From contig JAURVB010013276.1 of NCBI GenBank assembly GCA_033002965.1, positions 1 to 64,000 of the forward strand: DNA of 64,000 nt, given 5' to 3'. Position numbers and translations under genes: made by a program. The notes beneath the pieces are model-generated. The model had not been told where the DNA came from. It did no database searches and saw only the letters and a list, made by a program, of their open reading frames with translations. The DNA is from Piper betle. Lineage: Eukaryota; Streptophyta; Magnoliopsida; Piperales; Piperaceae. Below are positions 36,516 through 49,750 of this stretch, piece after piece; position 1 is the first letter of the stretch; every line of letters begins with the position of its first letter.

Positions 36516-39500
36516 TCAGCAGCCCGGTCGGACGACCAGTCGGCGGCGATTCGTGCGTCACAGCCCGATTCGGTCTTGCCACACATCGGCGGCAACGTTG
36601 CGAGGTCAGCCGTAAAACCCACGATTCGAGTTAGGGTTTTATATTTAGAACCGGTCGGGTCGACCGTTATTTTTCGAGTTGAGTCAGTTTCAGGACACGT
36701 GTACCAAGCCGACGCCGGTCGCGTGTATGAGCTATGAGGGTCATGCGTACCCAAGTATATGATGATAACATCATGAACACAGCAGAACAGAATGAGTTAT
36801 CAGATATATGAGAGTATGCCAGTTAGTTTTTTTAATTTTATTTTTATATATAGTGGATCGTAGAATTAGTCTTAGGCCGCTTACCGCGTTAGGACGCGTT
36901 ACGGGCAGTTTGGGTGGGTTGATAGTTCTAGAGCATATCATTACGATGTTTGGTGTTGTTTGATTTTACGGGATTTTCCCTGATTTTTATGAATATTTTT
37001 TAGGATTTAATACGACTTAGTTATTATACTTGACTCGAGCCGGAGACGAGTCAAGTATTATTTACGAAATTGCCACCAACCCTTTTCTTCCTCTTCCCCG
37101 ACCTTTTCTTCCCCAGAACGTTGCCGTGCGTCGCCCCTGTTCGGGCGCCACCGCCACCACGGCCGACGTCGCCTGGCCGCCGTTCGACGCCGCCCGGCCC
37201 AGCCACGGCATCGCCATGCTGCCCCGACCAAGTCCGGCCCCAATCGGGCCACCGTGACGCCGGAATCGCCGTGCGTAGCGCCGCGGCAAGGTTTTGGTCG
37301 CGTCGCCGATCGCGCCGCCGCCGACCATCGCCACCACGATCAGGTGGTCGGCTCGACGTCCTCGACCCCTCAGCTGCCTTCCCTGACTGGAATGGAGGCC
37401 GTCGCCACCGTGGCCGGCCGGATCTAGCGACCCATCGCGGCCGGCCTCTGTTTTGCCATTTTCCGGCGAGCTGCCGCCTCCATTGGCCACGCTGAGGTCA
37501 TAGATGAGTCGGGGTCGCCGAGCCGGTTCCGAGGGTACCCAACACGGCCCCTTTCCGACCAGTAGACGCCGCCGGCAATTGTCGCCGGAAAACCACCGGA
37601 AGCCGCCGAAAAACCGCCAGTAGCTGCCGGAAAACCACCGAAAAATTGGAATTTCTGGAATTCGCTGGAATTCACCGGATCTTCCGCGGAGCTCACCCAG
37701 TTGGACTCGATCGAACATCGGACGCCGAGGAGCACCGAATTCGAGCTCCGAGATGCGCGACAGAACCCTAGCCGTCGCCGATTGCCGACGACGTGAGGTA
37801 TAATTACCTCCGATTTGATTATTTAAAATTGATTATGATTGTTAGCATAACATGCTAGAATTAACTAGTTGTCATAATGAATGTTAGCAGAGTATGCTAG
37901 ATCTGATTAACTGTTATGAGTAATGCCTAATTATGAGTGAAGGGATGATTGTATGATTTGAGTGATTGCGAATAAATAGTAAGTGATCTAATGAGATGAA
38001 TTGTGTATGAGCATGTTAATCTAGTACGATGCAACTTAGAAGAACAGAATAAAATATGGTATGAATAGTTTGAGTTAGGATTATTTACTCTTATAATTAT
38101 CTGATTGTTATTTTGATGGATGATCTTGTGGTTGCATTGTGTGTGATGTTATTGAGTTTGGTGCATCATTTAGTTAGTGGGCGTTAGTATTTAGTTTTGA
38201 TGTGTAGGTACGGAGTAGGAGCTCGCCGCCTAGGCGCGATGACACGGTTGGAGCTTTTACCAGGTCCGTTTAGGACTCGTCTGTTTTACGTCTTTCTATT
38301 GTATGTTTAATTTATTGCCTGCAAGACGGGTTAAGTGGCGTTTTATCGGATCCCACTTAACTCGGGCCATTTAACCGAACATTTTTCGGATTAATAACCC
38401 CTCGAGGATGAGATCCCTCGAGAATGATTTCGAAACCAAGATCCACCACAAGTTGCCTTCGGGCCTATTATATAAATCCCTACCCAACCCTATATATATA
38501 TATATGTAGTTTTCGCGTTTTCAGTGAGACGAGAGATGGAGAAATCGACTGCACGTACCATGCAGAGGATGCCGTGACAGTCAAAGCGGGCTCTGGATTA
38601 GTGCCAGCGGACTGTTCCATTCCCGAGGGATCCTGACAACTCCGCGTTTGAGTTCCTCACACCCGGAGAACGTGGAGGTTTACGGGTACTGTTTAGTACA
38701 GCGCATGTCCGGACTTGTGGTTCAAAGGGTACTAAAGGCGACTGCCTGAGAGTACTCGGCCTTTGTGCTCAAGGCCAGGAGAAATATGGAGGTAAGGAGA
38801 GGGCTTAGGATAAAGTTTCACGAGAAGTACTGAAAAAGAAGTGCTGAGAGTAGCACAGTACCAGCAGCAGTAAGTTCGGGATGCTACCGGGTCTGCAGCC
38901 CAGTGGCTCCTCAGTAGTGCCCTTCAGAGTGTTCACGTGGAGTATGATGTTTTCTTTCATATGAGAGTTTGCTCTCATAGCCAGCTTGTTATAGTTATTT
39001 TATTTTCCGGACCAGTAACACTTGTTACTGACGTGTTTTTATACTATATGTAGGTAATAATCACGAGTTGGAGGAGCCAGCTTGGACGGAGGAGCAATGA
39101 GGTCTTGTACACACACATGTTAGATTTCTGAATGTTTAATTTTGTGTTATTATGTTATTATATTGTGAATGACATGTTCAAATGCATGAGACATGATAGA
39201 ATGTGAAATGATCAGAGTAGCGTAGCAAAAGTGTGATGGGTTAGGACCCAAAGTTCAGAGAATGATGAATATAATAGATTAGAAGTATGTGTGAATGCTA
39301 TCGTTGCTATACGTATATATGTTTGAATATACGTTTTTGACAGGGTGGCCCCTAATTGCATTTTTAGGGGAAATTCTGTCCCTTTTATTTTATAATTTTT
39401 ACTAATTTTGATTGTAATTGTGTTGGTGTGAAGTTTAGGTTGCATGTCGTCCATGTAGTATGATGTTAGGGTTTTATGAATTTATCCATGCATGACAAGT

Positions 39501-39638
39501 CGTATCTACATCTTAAGACGCCAAGATTGGATCCGTATGAGTTAGGTTCGGGTTAGCCAACCTAACCGGGGCTGGTAACATGCCGGTTCGGTTCACGAGT
39601 GTGAACCGAATTTGGGGTGTTACATCAGCAGCCCGGTC
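36516..39638 (+). mobile_element. Nested insertion of about 3.1 kb, candidate large gypsy LTR
   Basis: TCAGCAGCCCGGTC is present at 36516-36529 and again at 39625-39638, on either side of unrelated sequence, while the flanks together make one GC-core repeat. The insert ends GGGGTGTTACA, the usual 3' end of plant Ty3/gypsy LTRs; the left end does not start cleanly with TG. It has no gag or pol coding, so a solo LTR is the best guess. A GC-rich stretch at 37070-37740 gives long artefactual ORFs. The 14-bp direct repeat is longer than a 5-bp LTR target duplication, so the mechanism is unsettled. Confidence 0.5.
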
Positions 39639-39945
39639 AGTGGCGAGCCCGAAGTCAAGGACGCACGGCGAGGGCGGAAACGGGGCGACGGCGAGCGGAC
39701 GAGCGGCGGCGGTGTGGGGGGAGCGGGTTTGATTTTAGATTTTTAAAATCCAAATTACTATTTTACCCATGCTTAAATAATTTAATAAAAATCATACTTA
39801 AGGTATTTTAATAATTTCTTAAAAACTGATTCTGATTTAAATCGGCCGATTCCGATTCTGAGTTAAATCGGTCAGAATCGACCGAACTCGAGTGATTCGA
39901 TGACCGATTTAAGACCAACCAATTCGGCCTAAAAATCGAATCAGT
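39639..39945. repeat. GC-core repeat, copy B, right arm
   Basis: GC-rich core remainder (39639-39730) followed by the AT-rich arm shared with A and C (TTTTACCCATGCTTAAATAA, AAGGTATTTTAATAA) and a terminal zone with several AATCGGNCGATTCCGATT-type words to about 39940. Confidence 0.6.
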
Positions 39946-39949
39946 ACAA

Positions 39950-41390
39950 TGCCGATCCAATTTAAATCGGCCCAGAATGGGCCGAGTGCATCGGAGGCCA
40001 GAGGAACGGCGATGGCGGTGTGGTGAAAAATAAAGTGGACCCCACACGCATCGCACATCTCCAACGTAACCGAGCATTTGGTTTTTGGACGATGGGGGAG
40101 TGGAACCCACAACGCATGAAATGAGAGAGAAAATGCACGCCTCGAGCATTTTTGTCGTGGCAGTGGAGCCCACCACTGGAGAATTGTTCGCCGGATCTCA
40201 CGTGAGGAGTCTTTTTGGTCGCGGAAAATTAAAAAAAATGTAAATTTGTTGGAAAAATTGAACACCATTATTGGTCGGAGAAAGACGGGTGAAAATCTTT
40301 GACGCATTTATTGTAACACCAGTCAATCACAATCACAAGGGAGGACTCACGGGTATCTTAGTAATTCACTGCACCCCCTCTCCTCTATGCGCACGCAGAA
40401 CTTCTCACTTTCATTTTTTTTATTCATAGATTGAAAGTTATTTAAGAAGTTAAATCAAAAATTGATAAATTTTGGAAAAAAATTCAAATAAAGTGAGTCT
40501 ATGTATTTATCATGCTTAATCCAACCCCCTTGCTAGCATAATCTGATCTTAATTTAAGCCTTTTATTAGCTTAGTATAGTCTCAGTCTAGTTAAGTCCAT
40601 GTATTTTTTTGACTCGGTCTAGCTTCTTTACTAGCATATTCTAGTTGAATCTATATTCTCGTTTGGCTTGATCTAGTTCTTTTACTAGCTTAATTTGGTT
40701 GAGTTAATATACTCGCGTCGACTTAGTTTAGCTGCCCTAGTTAAGTTACAAACTCATTTTGCCTTATTATATTGATTTATTTATTCAAGACTACCTCATA
40801 TTGCAATACCGTGAAGGAATGATTTTTTTTTAGCTTTTAACGAGGGAAAAAACACCCTTATTTTTAATTTTTTCAAATTTGTGTAAAAGGCCAAACCTGT
40901 GTCACAATTTTGTGCAAACATTTTAATAATAAATGGTTCGGTTTGATATTAGTGTTAAAAAGTTAAATGATAAAATGTTGGATTTAGTTTATAGGTTTAT
41001 CTAAAATGGTTAGTCTTGTTAATTCAATTGATAAGCACCCCTATTTGGTGTTGTTAGAGGTAATTGTTCAAATCAGTGTAAACACCTTAGATAATGATCA
41101 AAGTTGGAAAGGAAGAAGAAAATAATAATTTTGATAATTTAAAGAAAAAATCAACCTGGAGTAGTAAGCAAATATGTTTTAAAAAGAATTAATTTTATTT
41201 TTAATTTGAAGGAGAGGGACCCACCCATACATGGGACGATTAATAATGTGTTTATAGGAGTCTTAATAAAGCGCAGGAGTCGATTTCAAATCGTCACGAG
41301 CCACACGATCGCCCCTTGCAATCAATCCAAACCGTCTAATTCAAATTACGCCCCCCAAATTCGAAATTCAAAATACCCGACCGTTCCCCG
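39950..41390. other. Intergenic, upstream of the topoisomerase II locus
   Basis: No gene. 39950-40330 is of balanced composition and unassigned; 40400-41200 is AT-rich. CTCTATAAGTCC near 41396 could be the old TATA box of the TOP2 copy. Confidence 0.45.
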
Positions 41391-41471
41391 CGATTCTCTA
41401 TAAGTCCTCCTCCATTTCGTCTCCCCCATCCACCACCCTTCACCGCCGCCGCCGCCCCCTCCTCCTTCGCC

Positions 41472-44400
41472 ATGGCCGCCGCCGGTGTCCAGCCGAAGAA
41501 GCACCCCTCCAGCCCTCCACCACCCACAACGTGGATGCGCCCGCCGGGAAGAAGACCATCGAGGAGACGTACCAGAAGAAGTCCCAGCCGGAGCACATCC
41601 TCCTCCGCCCCGACACCTACATCGGCTCCGTCGAGAAGCACGACCAATCCCTCTGGGTGTACGACGACGCCACCGATGGCCTTGTCTACCGCCCTGTTAC
41701 CTACGTGCCTGGCCTCTACAAGATCTTCGACGAGATCCTCGTCAACGCCGCCGACAACAAGCAGCGGGATCCGTCCATGAACACGGTCAAGGCCGATATT
41801 GATGTGGTGAGGAACTCGATCAGTATCTACAACAACGGGGATGGTGTTCCCCTGGAGATGCACCAGGTGGAGGGCGGCTAGTGCCCGAGTTGATCTTTGG
41901 TCACCTCCTGACGAGCAGCAACTATGATGATACGGTGAAGAAGACCACCGGAGGTCGGAACGGTTACGGCACCAAGCTTACCAACATCTTCTCGACCGAG
42001 TTCGTGATCGAAACAGCCGATGGAAAGCGTCAGAAGAAGTACAAGCAGGTGACCGTGCGATTGTTCCTTTTTTTCCCACGTACTTTACATGGTCCAGTTT
42101 TATTCTGCAAAAGTTATGCCTTGAGAAAAGGGCGGGTTTGATCGACCACAAGGCACTCTAACAATGGACATCTAAAATGTTTTCTCACGATTTTATAAGA
42201 TCAGATTCTTTGATATCCAATTTGAATGTCATTATAATTTTGAATTATTGTAGATATTTATTTACCTTCACGTTTATATTTTCTGGAATTGGTAATTGGT
42301 TCATGATGCCTCTGCATTAATTCATAATTTTGATAAAGCTGCATAGAAAAATTGTCCCTTTTTTTGGTTATACGCTTCCCTGTTAAATAGTGCTATGCTT
42401 TTCTTATTTATTGGTTCAAAGTCTCTTATGTGACCCTTTTTTTTTGATGTAAAATAAGTGTCAGTTTGTTGTGTTAATTAAATGTCAATGCGGGACGTAT
42501 GTAATCACGATATATTGCTTGCTACTGTTTCTCTTATTTCATCATCGGATATATAAATCACTGCTATTTAATTGTTGGAAATTTTGCTCTCAACTTTCGG
42601 TTGCAGGTCTTCAACAACAATATGGGGAAAAAGTCGGATCCGACAATTACAAAGTGTAAGGAAGGCGAGAATTGGACTAAGGTCACATTTAAGCCTGATT
42701 TGGCTAAGTTCAACATGGACTATTTGGAAGAAGATGTAGTTGCGCTTATGAAGAAGCGGGTGATGGACATAGCTGGTACTCTGAGGAAGACTGTGAAGGT
42801 TGAGCTAAATGGGAAGCGGGATACCAGTTAAGTCGTTTCAGGATTACGTTAGTGTCTACCTGAAAGCTGCTAACAAGTCCAGGCCTGAAGAGCTTCCAAG
42901 GTTTGTCTCAATTTTATACAGTGCAAACATCAGTATGTGCAACTGTATTTTATTGACCATTTAATTTTGAATAAGCAGGATATCAGAGAAAGTCAATGAC
43001 AGATGGGAAGTCTCTGTTAGTCTTACCGACGGCCATTTCCAACAGGCAACCACTTATTGGCCCCTAATGGTTTCTTTCTGCAAATTGAAGGGTTAAGAGT
43101 TTACATCTATATTTTGCTTGTGCAGGTCAGCTTTGTGAATGGAATTGCTACCATTTAAGGTGGAACTCATGTGGATTACGTTACTTCCCAGATAGCGAAC
43201 AGCATCGTTGCCATTGTAAATAGGAAAAACAAAAACGCTAACATGAAACCTCATACTGTGAAAAACCACTTATGGGTCTTTGTCAACGCCCTTTTTGACA
43301 ACCCAGCATTTGATTCGCAAACAAAGGAGACGTTGACCACTCGACAAAGTTCTTTTGGTTCAAAATGCGAACTCCCGGATGAGTTTCTGAAGAAAGGTAA
43401 GCTTTAGTTTTTCTTGTTATCTTTTATTAGTTTAGAGTAAGAGAAACTAAACTATTAATGTTGCAAATCTTGTTCAGTCTCTAAATCGGGAGTTGTGGAA
43501 AGTCTTTTGTCTTGGGCTGATTTCAAACAAAGTAAAGAGTTAAAGAAAACAGATGGCACCAAGAGGCAGAGGATTAGCAATGAGAAGCTTAAAGATGCTA
43601 ATGAGGCCGGTGGCAGAAACTCCGACAAGTGTACTTTGATTTTAAAGGAAGGAGACTCAGCCAAGGCTCTTGCCGTGAGTGGTTAATTTGTTAAATTGCT
43701 CGTCGTTTCCTACCAATGTATGATTGATGGATTCTAATTTACTTCTATAAAACACAGCTTGCAGGGATCTCAATCGTTGGCAGCGACGATTATGGCGTCT
43801 TTCCATTACGAGGGAAGTTGCTTAACGTCGGGGAAGCCAGCCATAAGCAGATTTTGGAGAATGCAGAAATTCAAAATATAAAGAAAATTCTTGGGTTGCA
43901 GCAAAACAAACTATACGAGGATGTTAAATCATTGAGATATGGTCACTTAATGATCATGACTGATCAGGTGGGCACTTAACATTTTAATCTCGTCTTTTTA
44001 ACTCTGTTCACAACATATAGATAGTTTTCCTTCAACTTTGACGAGTATTCACGTTCACATCTTATGGCATAGGATCATGATGGATCCCATATCAAAGGTC
44101 TGCTGATAAACTTTTTCCATTCATGTTGGCCCTCACTTCTGAAAATTCCCTCATTTTTGGTGGAATTCATCACCCCTATAGTGAAGGTAGGCTATGTATT
44201 TTCATTTAGTGTGGCTTTACATTTCCATATACAAAGAGTCTGAAATATTTAATGTTTTTTTGAAAAAACCATCTTCTCATTGTGTAGGCAACAAATAACA
44301 AAACGAAGAAGGTATTGGCCTTTTACACAATGCCTGAGTACGAAGCATGGAAGGCAAGTCTAGGAGGGAATGCCAAAGGGTGGACCGTAAAGTACTATAA

Positions 44401-47400
44401 GGTCTGCTTGTACAAAATTAAGTGCAAAGTCATCTTGTAGAAGTCATTTTGATTGCTCCTTTTTCCACCTAAATAAGCATAATAGTAGATTATCCAAATA
44501 GGGGTTGGGCACAAACACTGATGAAGAAGGAAAAGAATATTTTAGGGAGATTGTCAAGCACAAGGACTTCGTATGGCAGGATGATGAAGACGGAGACGCA
44601 ATCGAACTAGCATTTAGCAAGAAAAAGATAGAGGCTAGGAAGAATTGGCTACGGCAGTTTGAGGTGAGCAAATGTTCAAAGTATGACTATAGATGCAACG
44701 TCTGGGGCGCGAAAATGAATATGAATACTTAATAAATGCTTGCTTTTTACAGCCGGGGACACACCTTGATCAAAAAGCGAAGCTGATCAAATAAAGTGAT
44801 TTTGTAAATAAAGAGCTTGTTTTGTTCTCGATTGCGGATTTGCAACGTTCTATACCATCCATGGTGGATGGCTTGAAACCGGGCCAGGGAAAGATACTGT
44901 TTAGTTCCTTTTGTTGGGCCTTTCGGACCCAAAAGGGACTTCCAACCGGTTTACGAGCCTCTTTTAATTTAAAAACTAACTTATAAATTAAGACTTTCCT
45001 ATTTACTTATATACAAGACACCCACTGCCTTCAAATTGGATGTGGGATTAACCCCACCTAAAGATGACGCCAAACCAACCCCACCTAAATCATTTCCCCT
45101 TCACTACGTGTGGAGCTAACATGGGTCCAAGAGATGACGCCAAACCAAAACCTTCGGACCCCAAAACGGAACGGGCCTCTTTTAATTTAAAAGTTAACTG
45201 TGAATTAAGACTTTCCTCTTTGCCTATATACAAGTCACCCACTTCCAAATGGGATGTGGGATTAACCCAACACCTTTAATAGAAATTTTGTCAAGGAGAT
45301 AAAGGTATATTGATTATCATCTCTTCAGCGGAAGATTTTCTCTGAAAAGGCTTCAGGTGATTTGTCACTCATACCTCTGCTTTGTTACAGGTATCTCAAT
45401 TTTTCTGGTTTTGTATCTGAGCATTCCGCTTATCACCATGGTGAGCAGAGTCTGGCAAGTAATATCATCGGAATGGCCCAAAATTTTGTCGGCAGCAATA
45501 ATATTAATCTGTTGTTACCGAATGGCCAGTTTGGGACCAGGCATCAGGTTTGCATCATTTTATGATAAAAATAAATTTGCGACTCGATTTGAAGATGTTT
45601 CTCCATATTCGTTTTTTCCCAGAATAGGGAGGAAAAGATCATGCAAGTGCCAGGTATATATATACTTGTCTTTATCCCATGACTCGCAATCTCTTCCCCA
45701 AGGACGATGATGTTCTGTTAAACTATTTGAATGAAGATGGACAGTCAATCGAACCAAGCTGGTAATATCTATAGAAATTTTTACTTCAAAATTGAAAATT
45801 TTCTTTTAAATTATTGTCTAAGTTCTATGTTTTATTTCTGCCACGAATACAGGTATGTGCCTATTATCCCCACAGTTCTAGTCAATGGAAGTGAGGGAAT
45901 CGGAACTGGATGGAGTTCGTACATTCCAAATTATAATCCTAGGGATATTATAGCAAATGTCAAACGTTTATTGAATGGTGAAGCCATGCAGCCCATGCAA
46001 ACCATGGTATAAAGGATTTAAGGTACTTGTTTTGATACTTATTTCGTTGAACAGAGCCGCTCAAAGTATGATGCTTACCGTAATTTATACAATTTTATTT
46101 GGCAAACTTCAGGGAACAATTGAAAGATCAACAACCAAAGATGCATACACTGTTAGTGGTCTTGTAGAAGTGGTTGACGATACTACATTGCGGATTACTG
46201 AACTTCCTATAAGAAGATGGAGTCAGGATTATAAAGAATTTTTGGAATCTCTTAGTTATCGGAAATGATAAAGTTGAACCTTTTATCAAGGTATCCAATG
46301 AACATTGATACTTTTTCAGGAATTTGTGAAGTACTTCACCGTCAACTGTTGTCTTAAATTATTTCTGCATCTGACAGGATTATAAAGATTATAGCGGTGT
46401 TACTACTGTTCACTTTGAAGTGTTTCTATCAGACAACGCAATGAAAATCGCAAAGCAAGAGGGGCTGATGAAGAAGTTTAAGCTGACCACGTCAATTAGT
46501 ACTAGTAACATGCACTTGTTCGATCCAAGAGGTGTTATTAAGAAATATGACAATCCTGAACAGAGTGAGTTGATTCTTTTGTGTAAGTCTTAGCAGTTCA
46601 CGTATGAGGTTAGACCCTACTAACCATACACTTCGTCTCGTAATTATGCAGTTCTAGAAGATTTCTTCCCCTTAAGGCTTGAATTCTACATGAAAAGGAA
46701 GGTCAGTAGGTTGGGTCTAAATAAAAATCTTTTTCTGGTTTATTTATTACTTTGGTTACAAGGTGTAACATTGTGCAGAGGGCCATGCTTGAATCTCTTG
46801 AAATGGAAATGCTTAAAATGGATAACAAAGTCAGATTCATACTTGGGGTGGTAAAAGGAGAGATCGTTGTCGGCAACAGGAAGAGGGCAGATTTATTCCT
46901 TGAATTGAAGCAGAAGGGTTTCACTCCACTTCCAAGCAAGCCTAAAATCGTGGAAGCAGCTCCTGAGCCAACTGAATCCGAAGAATCTGCAGAGAATGAT
47001 GAGGAGGAAGAAGAAGTTGGAAGAGGCGTCAGAGCTAGTGATTACGAGTACCTGCTCTCAATGCCGATTGGCACGTTGACACTTGAAAAGGTTCAAGAGC
47101 TTTTGAATCAGCTTGATAAGCTGAAAAATGAAGTTGAGGAATTGAAACGTGTAACTCCGGAGGCTTTGTGGGTCAGAGACCTTGATGCTCTTCTCGTGGA
47201 TGCTAGATGTGCGTGCTTGTATACATGGTCATATTAATTTTGCGCTTACTCATTTTTCTTCTCATTCTAATTAAGCAGCTTGTGACAGAAACAAGACGAG
47301 AAAGATGCAGCCCAAGCCGAGGTGGTACAGAAGGGGATGGGAAATGGAAGAGCTGGCTCTAAAGTTTCCAGGCAAGTTAAGAATCCCAAGAAGAACGCCA

Positions 47401-48560
47401 CAAGCAGTAAGGACAAGGCTTCCGCTATGATGGTCGAATCTCAGACCTCTAATAGCACATCGACTACTACCGAGTCGGTGGCTTCTGGAAGCACCGCAAC
47501 GGAAACAGGTAAGCAGCTGATAACATTTAAAGCCACCGTAAATGGAACATCAGTATAAGCGGCTTAAGTCTTACTGGCGTTTCATTTTCGCTGCAGAAGC
47601 AGCGAAGCCAAAAGCCAACGGACGTGCTAAGAAAGCTCCCGCAAAGGAGGTCTGACTCAATTTGAAATTTGTTTCTGTTTTTTTTTCGGGATAACCATTT
47701 GTCATTGTCATGACTGTTATTGCATGTCTCCTGTGATATTTTTAGCAAGAAAGAGCTTCACCAGTTGATAGTGATGAAGACGAGGAAGTGCTCGAATTGA
47801 AAGAGCGTTTGGCGAAGTATAATTTGGATTCTTCTCAGGATGAAGCAGGTAACATTTTTAGCAAACCGATACATGAACAAGTCTGTTTTCTTTTCTATTT
47901 AAGTCCACCTATCTAATCATGCGTCCCTGCGTTTTCAGCTGCCATGGAAACTGACCAACCAAAGAAGAAACAACCCGGCCGGAAGGCTGCAGCCCAAATG
48001 CCCACCTCAGGCTACACCGAGATATCTGATGATAATGACCAACAGATACCAGGCATTTCCCATGAGGACTTTGAGGTGCAATCGCCGCCCAAGGCGGTTG
48101 GCCGAGGTCGAGGAAGGAAAACAAACAACGCTGCAGCGCCAAAGCCACCACCTGCAGGCGGCCGGAAGACAGGAAAGCTGCCGCCAAGCTGCCGGCATCC
48201 AATCAGAGACTTCTGATCGAAATGCTGAAGCCTGCAGCAGCAGGATTAGGGAAGTCCCCTGACAAGAAGGTGAGGGCCTCCTCTTTCAACAAGAAGAGCG
48301 GGTCCGTGTTGAACAGGAAGGAGCGTTAACGTTGAGTAGGATGAGGATGTGGAAGAAGAAGAAAGTCTCGTCGTTCCAGGGAGTGGGAATTCGTCTCAGA
48401 CGGGGAGGTGGCGGCGGCACCAACGGCGAGGCCGAGGCCGCAGAGGGCGACGAAGATGCAGAGCAACAAGTATGTAATAAGTGATTCGGATAGCGAGGAA
48501 GATGAAGAGGACGCTGCCACCGAAGATTCTGACTTTGCCGTTGCCGAGGATGAAGGATAA
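41472..48560 (+). pseudogene. TOP2: DNA topoisomerase II (TOP2) pseudogene, intron-containing
   Basis: Complete but broken copy of the eukaryotic type IIA topoisomerase. Recognisable: ATPase region (EHILLRPDTYIGSVE, NGYGTKLTNIFS), TOPRIM (EGDSAKALA, DQDHDGSHIKGL), cleavage core with the catalytic ASARYIYT, and an acidic C-terminus ending VAEDEG. Over 20 exons remain, so it arose by gene duplication, not retrotransposition. Lesions: base lost in a C run near 41505; base lost at about 41880; extra G at 42818-42820; stop TAA at 43156; stop TAA at 44792; LTR at 44912-45272 inside an exon; extra T at 45400-45404; extra A at 45999-46001; extra T near 46256; frameshift near 48172; stop TAA at 48326. 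A GC donor at 43046 replaces GT in one intron. The active-site tyrosine survives, but no intact product is possible. Confidence 0.93.
44912..45272 (+). mobile_element. Solo LTR (or TRIM-like element) inside a TOP2 exon
   Basis: 361 bp, starting TGTTGGGCC and ending AACCCAACA, flanked by a perfect 5-bp target duplication CCTTT (44907-44911 and 45273-45277). Removing it with one CCTTT restores an in-frame SSFNRNFVKE, as expected for TOP2. Inside are two diverged direct copies of about 100-130 bp (44920-45056 and 45151-45268), each ending GATGTGGGATTAACCC. No internal coding region. Confidence 0.9.
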
Positions 48561-48589
48561 GAAAATTTTACTGGATTCCTCGGCTGCTC

Positions 48590-49740
48590 CACTTTTCAGT
48601 TTAACCTCCATCGGATGTTGGTTGTTGTTGCATTCATTAGAGTCTCTAATCGCTTCGTTAATTTGTAGTACGCTCTCATATCATCTTTTAGCCAAATAAG
48701 TTTAACCAATTAATATTTTAATTTTTCCAAAAGTATCAATTTACCTTACCTCTTTGTTAATGTTAAAAAGGGGATTAACGGGAAACAGGTTATATTACAA
48801 CAAAATGTAACAAATATACGAAATTCCTTACAATTTGCCTTGCGTTGTGTGATGGGGGGGGGTTGCTTATTGTTCATCTGGTGGAGGGGTTGAGGACGGG
48901 TTTGGTTTGAGAGTAATAGAGATCCTATTATAAATGATTAAATTTGGTAATATAGTAACGGGTACCTCAATACCGTTAGTTGATTTTTATATTATAGTTT
49001 TAATTTTTATATTTTATTATCTTTTAAAATTAATAATTATTTATAAAATTATCAAATATCTTATTTGTGTTTTTAAAATATTTTTTCATTTATTATAACC
49101 TAATATAACATGTATTATTATTATATAATTTGAATATTTTTCTGTAAATATGTAATTTCAATAATTAAATATGTACCTGTTTCATGAATAGTTAGGTTTT
49201 GCTTTAGTGGTAAATAAATAGTTAGGTTTGCTTTATAAATTTAGTTTATATAATGAGTTTGGATTAGTCTTACCCCGGTCAAACGTGCCCGACAGGCAAA
49301 CCTAAACAGATGGTGTGTCTGGCAGGTTAGCAATTTTAATTTACAATTTTTTTTTCCTGTTAAAAAAAATGAGAACAAATCTACTCCATTTGAGATCAGA
49401 TTGGCTAGACACAGTTCATCATCAAGTTCTCATCAAAATATTCCCAATTTTGCTCCTCCTTCCCTGAATTCATCCTTTCCTGACGAGTATGATTGATTCA
49501 TAGAGCTCTATCGCTTACTTTTGATCAAATTTTATTGATTTACGTGTAAAGATGGTCTTATTGGATCCATGCTTCTTTATTCTTATAAATCAGCTATGAT
49601 CTGCTATTATTCGAGTGGATTCTTGCTTCTTTTTGCGAATAATTGATTTTGTTGGCATGCCCATTATACTGTTTCACAGTAATTCCGTGCATTAGGAATG
49701 ACACTATTCTTGATTGTGATTTTCGTCCGTTACTCTTTCT
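48590..49740. other. Intergenic
   Basis: AT-rich DNA after the TOP2 pseudogene, with a short G run near 48853. 49370-49500 may contain the non-coding first exon of the next gene; no clear start codon was found. Confidence 0.45.
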
Positions 49741-49750
49741 TAATCTGTAG

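Noticed and set aside
37062..37718. 218-codon minus-strand ORF and 141-codon plus-strand ORF
   Set aside because: GC-rich part of the nested insertion with overlapping frames on both strands and no domain.
45273..45390. CGGAAGATTTTC at 45331 as an extra TOP2 exon
   Set aside because: Considered before the LTR was recognised; with the LTR removed the exon continues to 45304 and the next exon at 45391 follows naturally.
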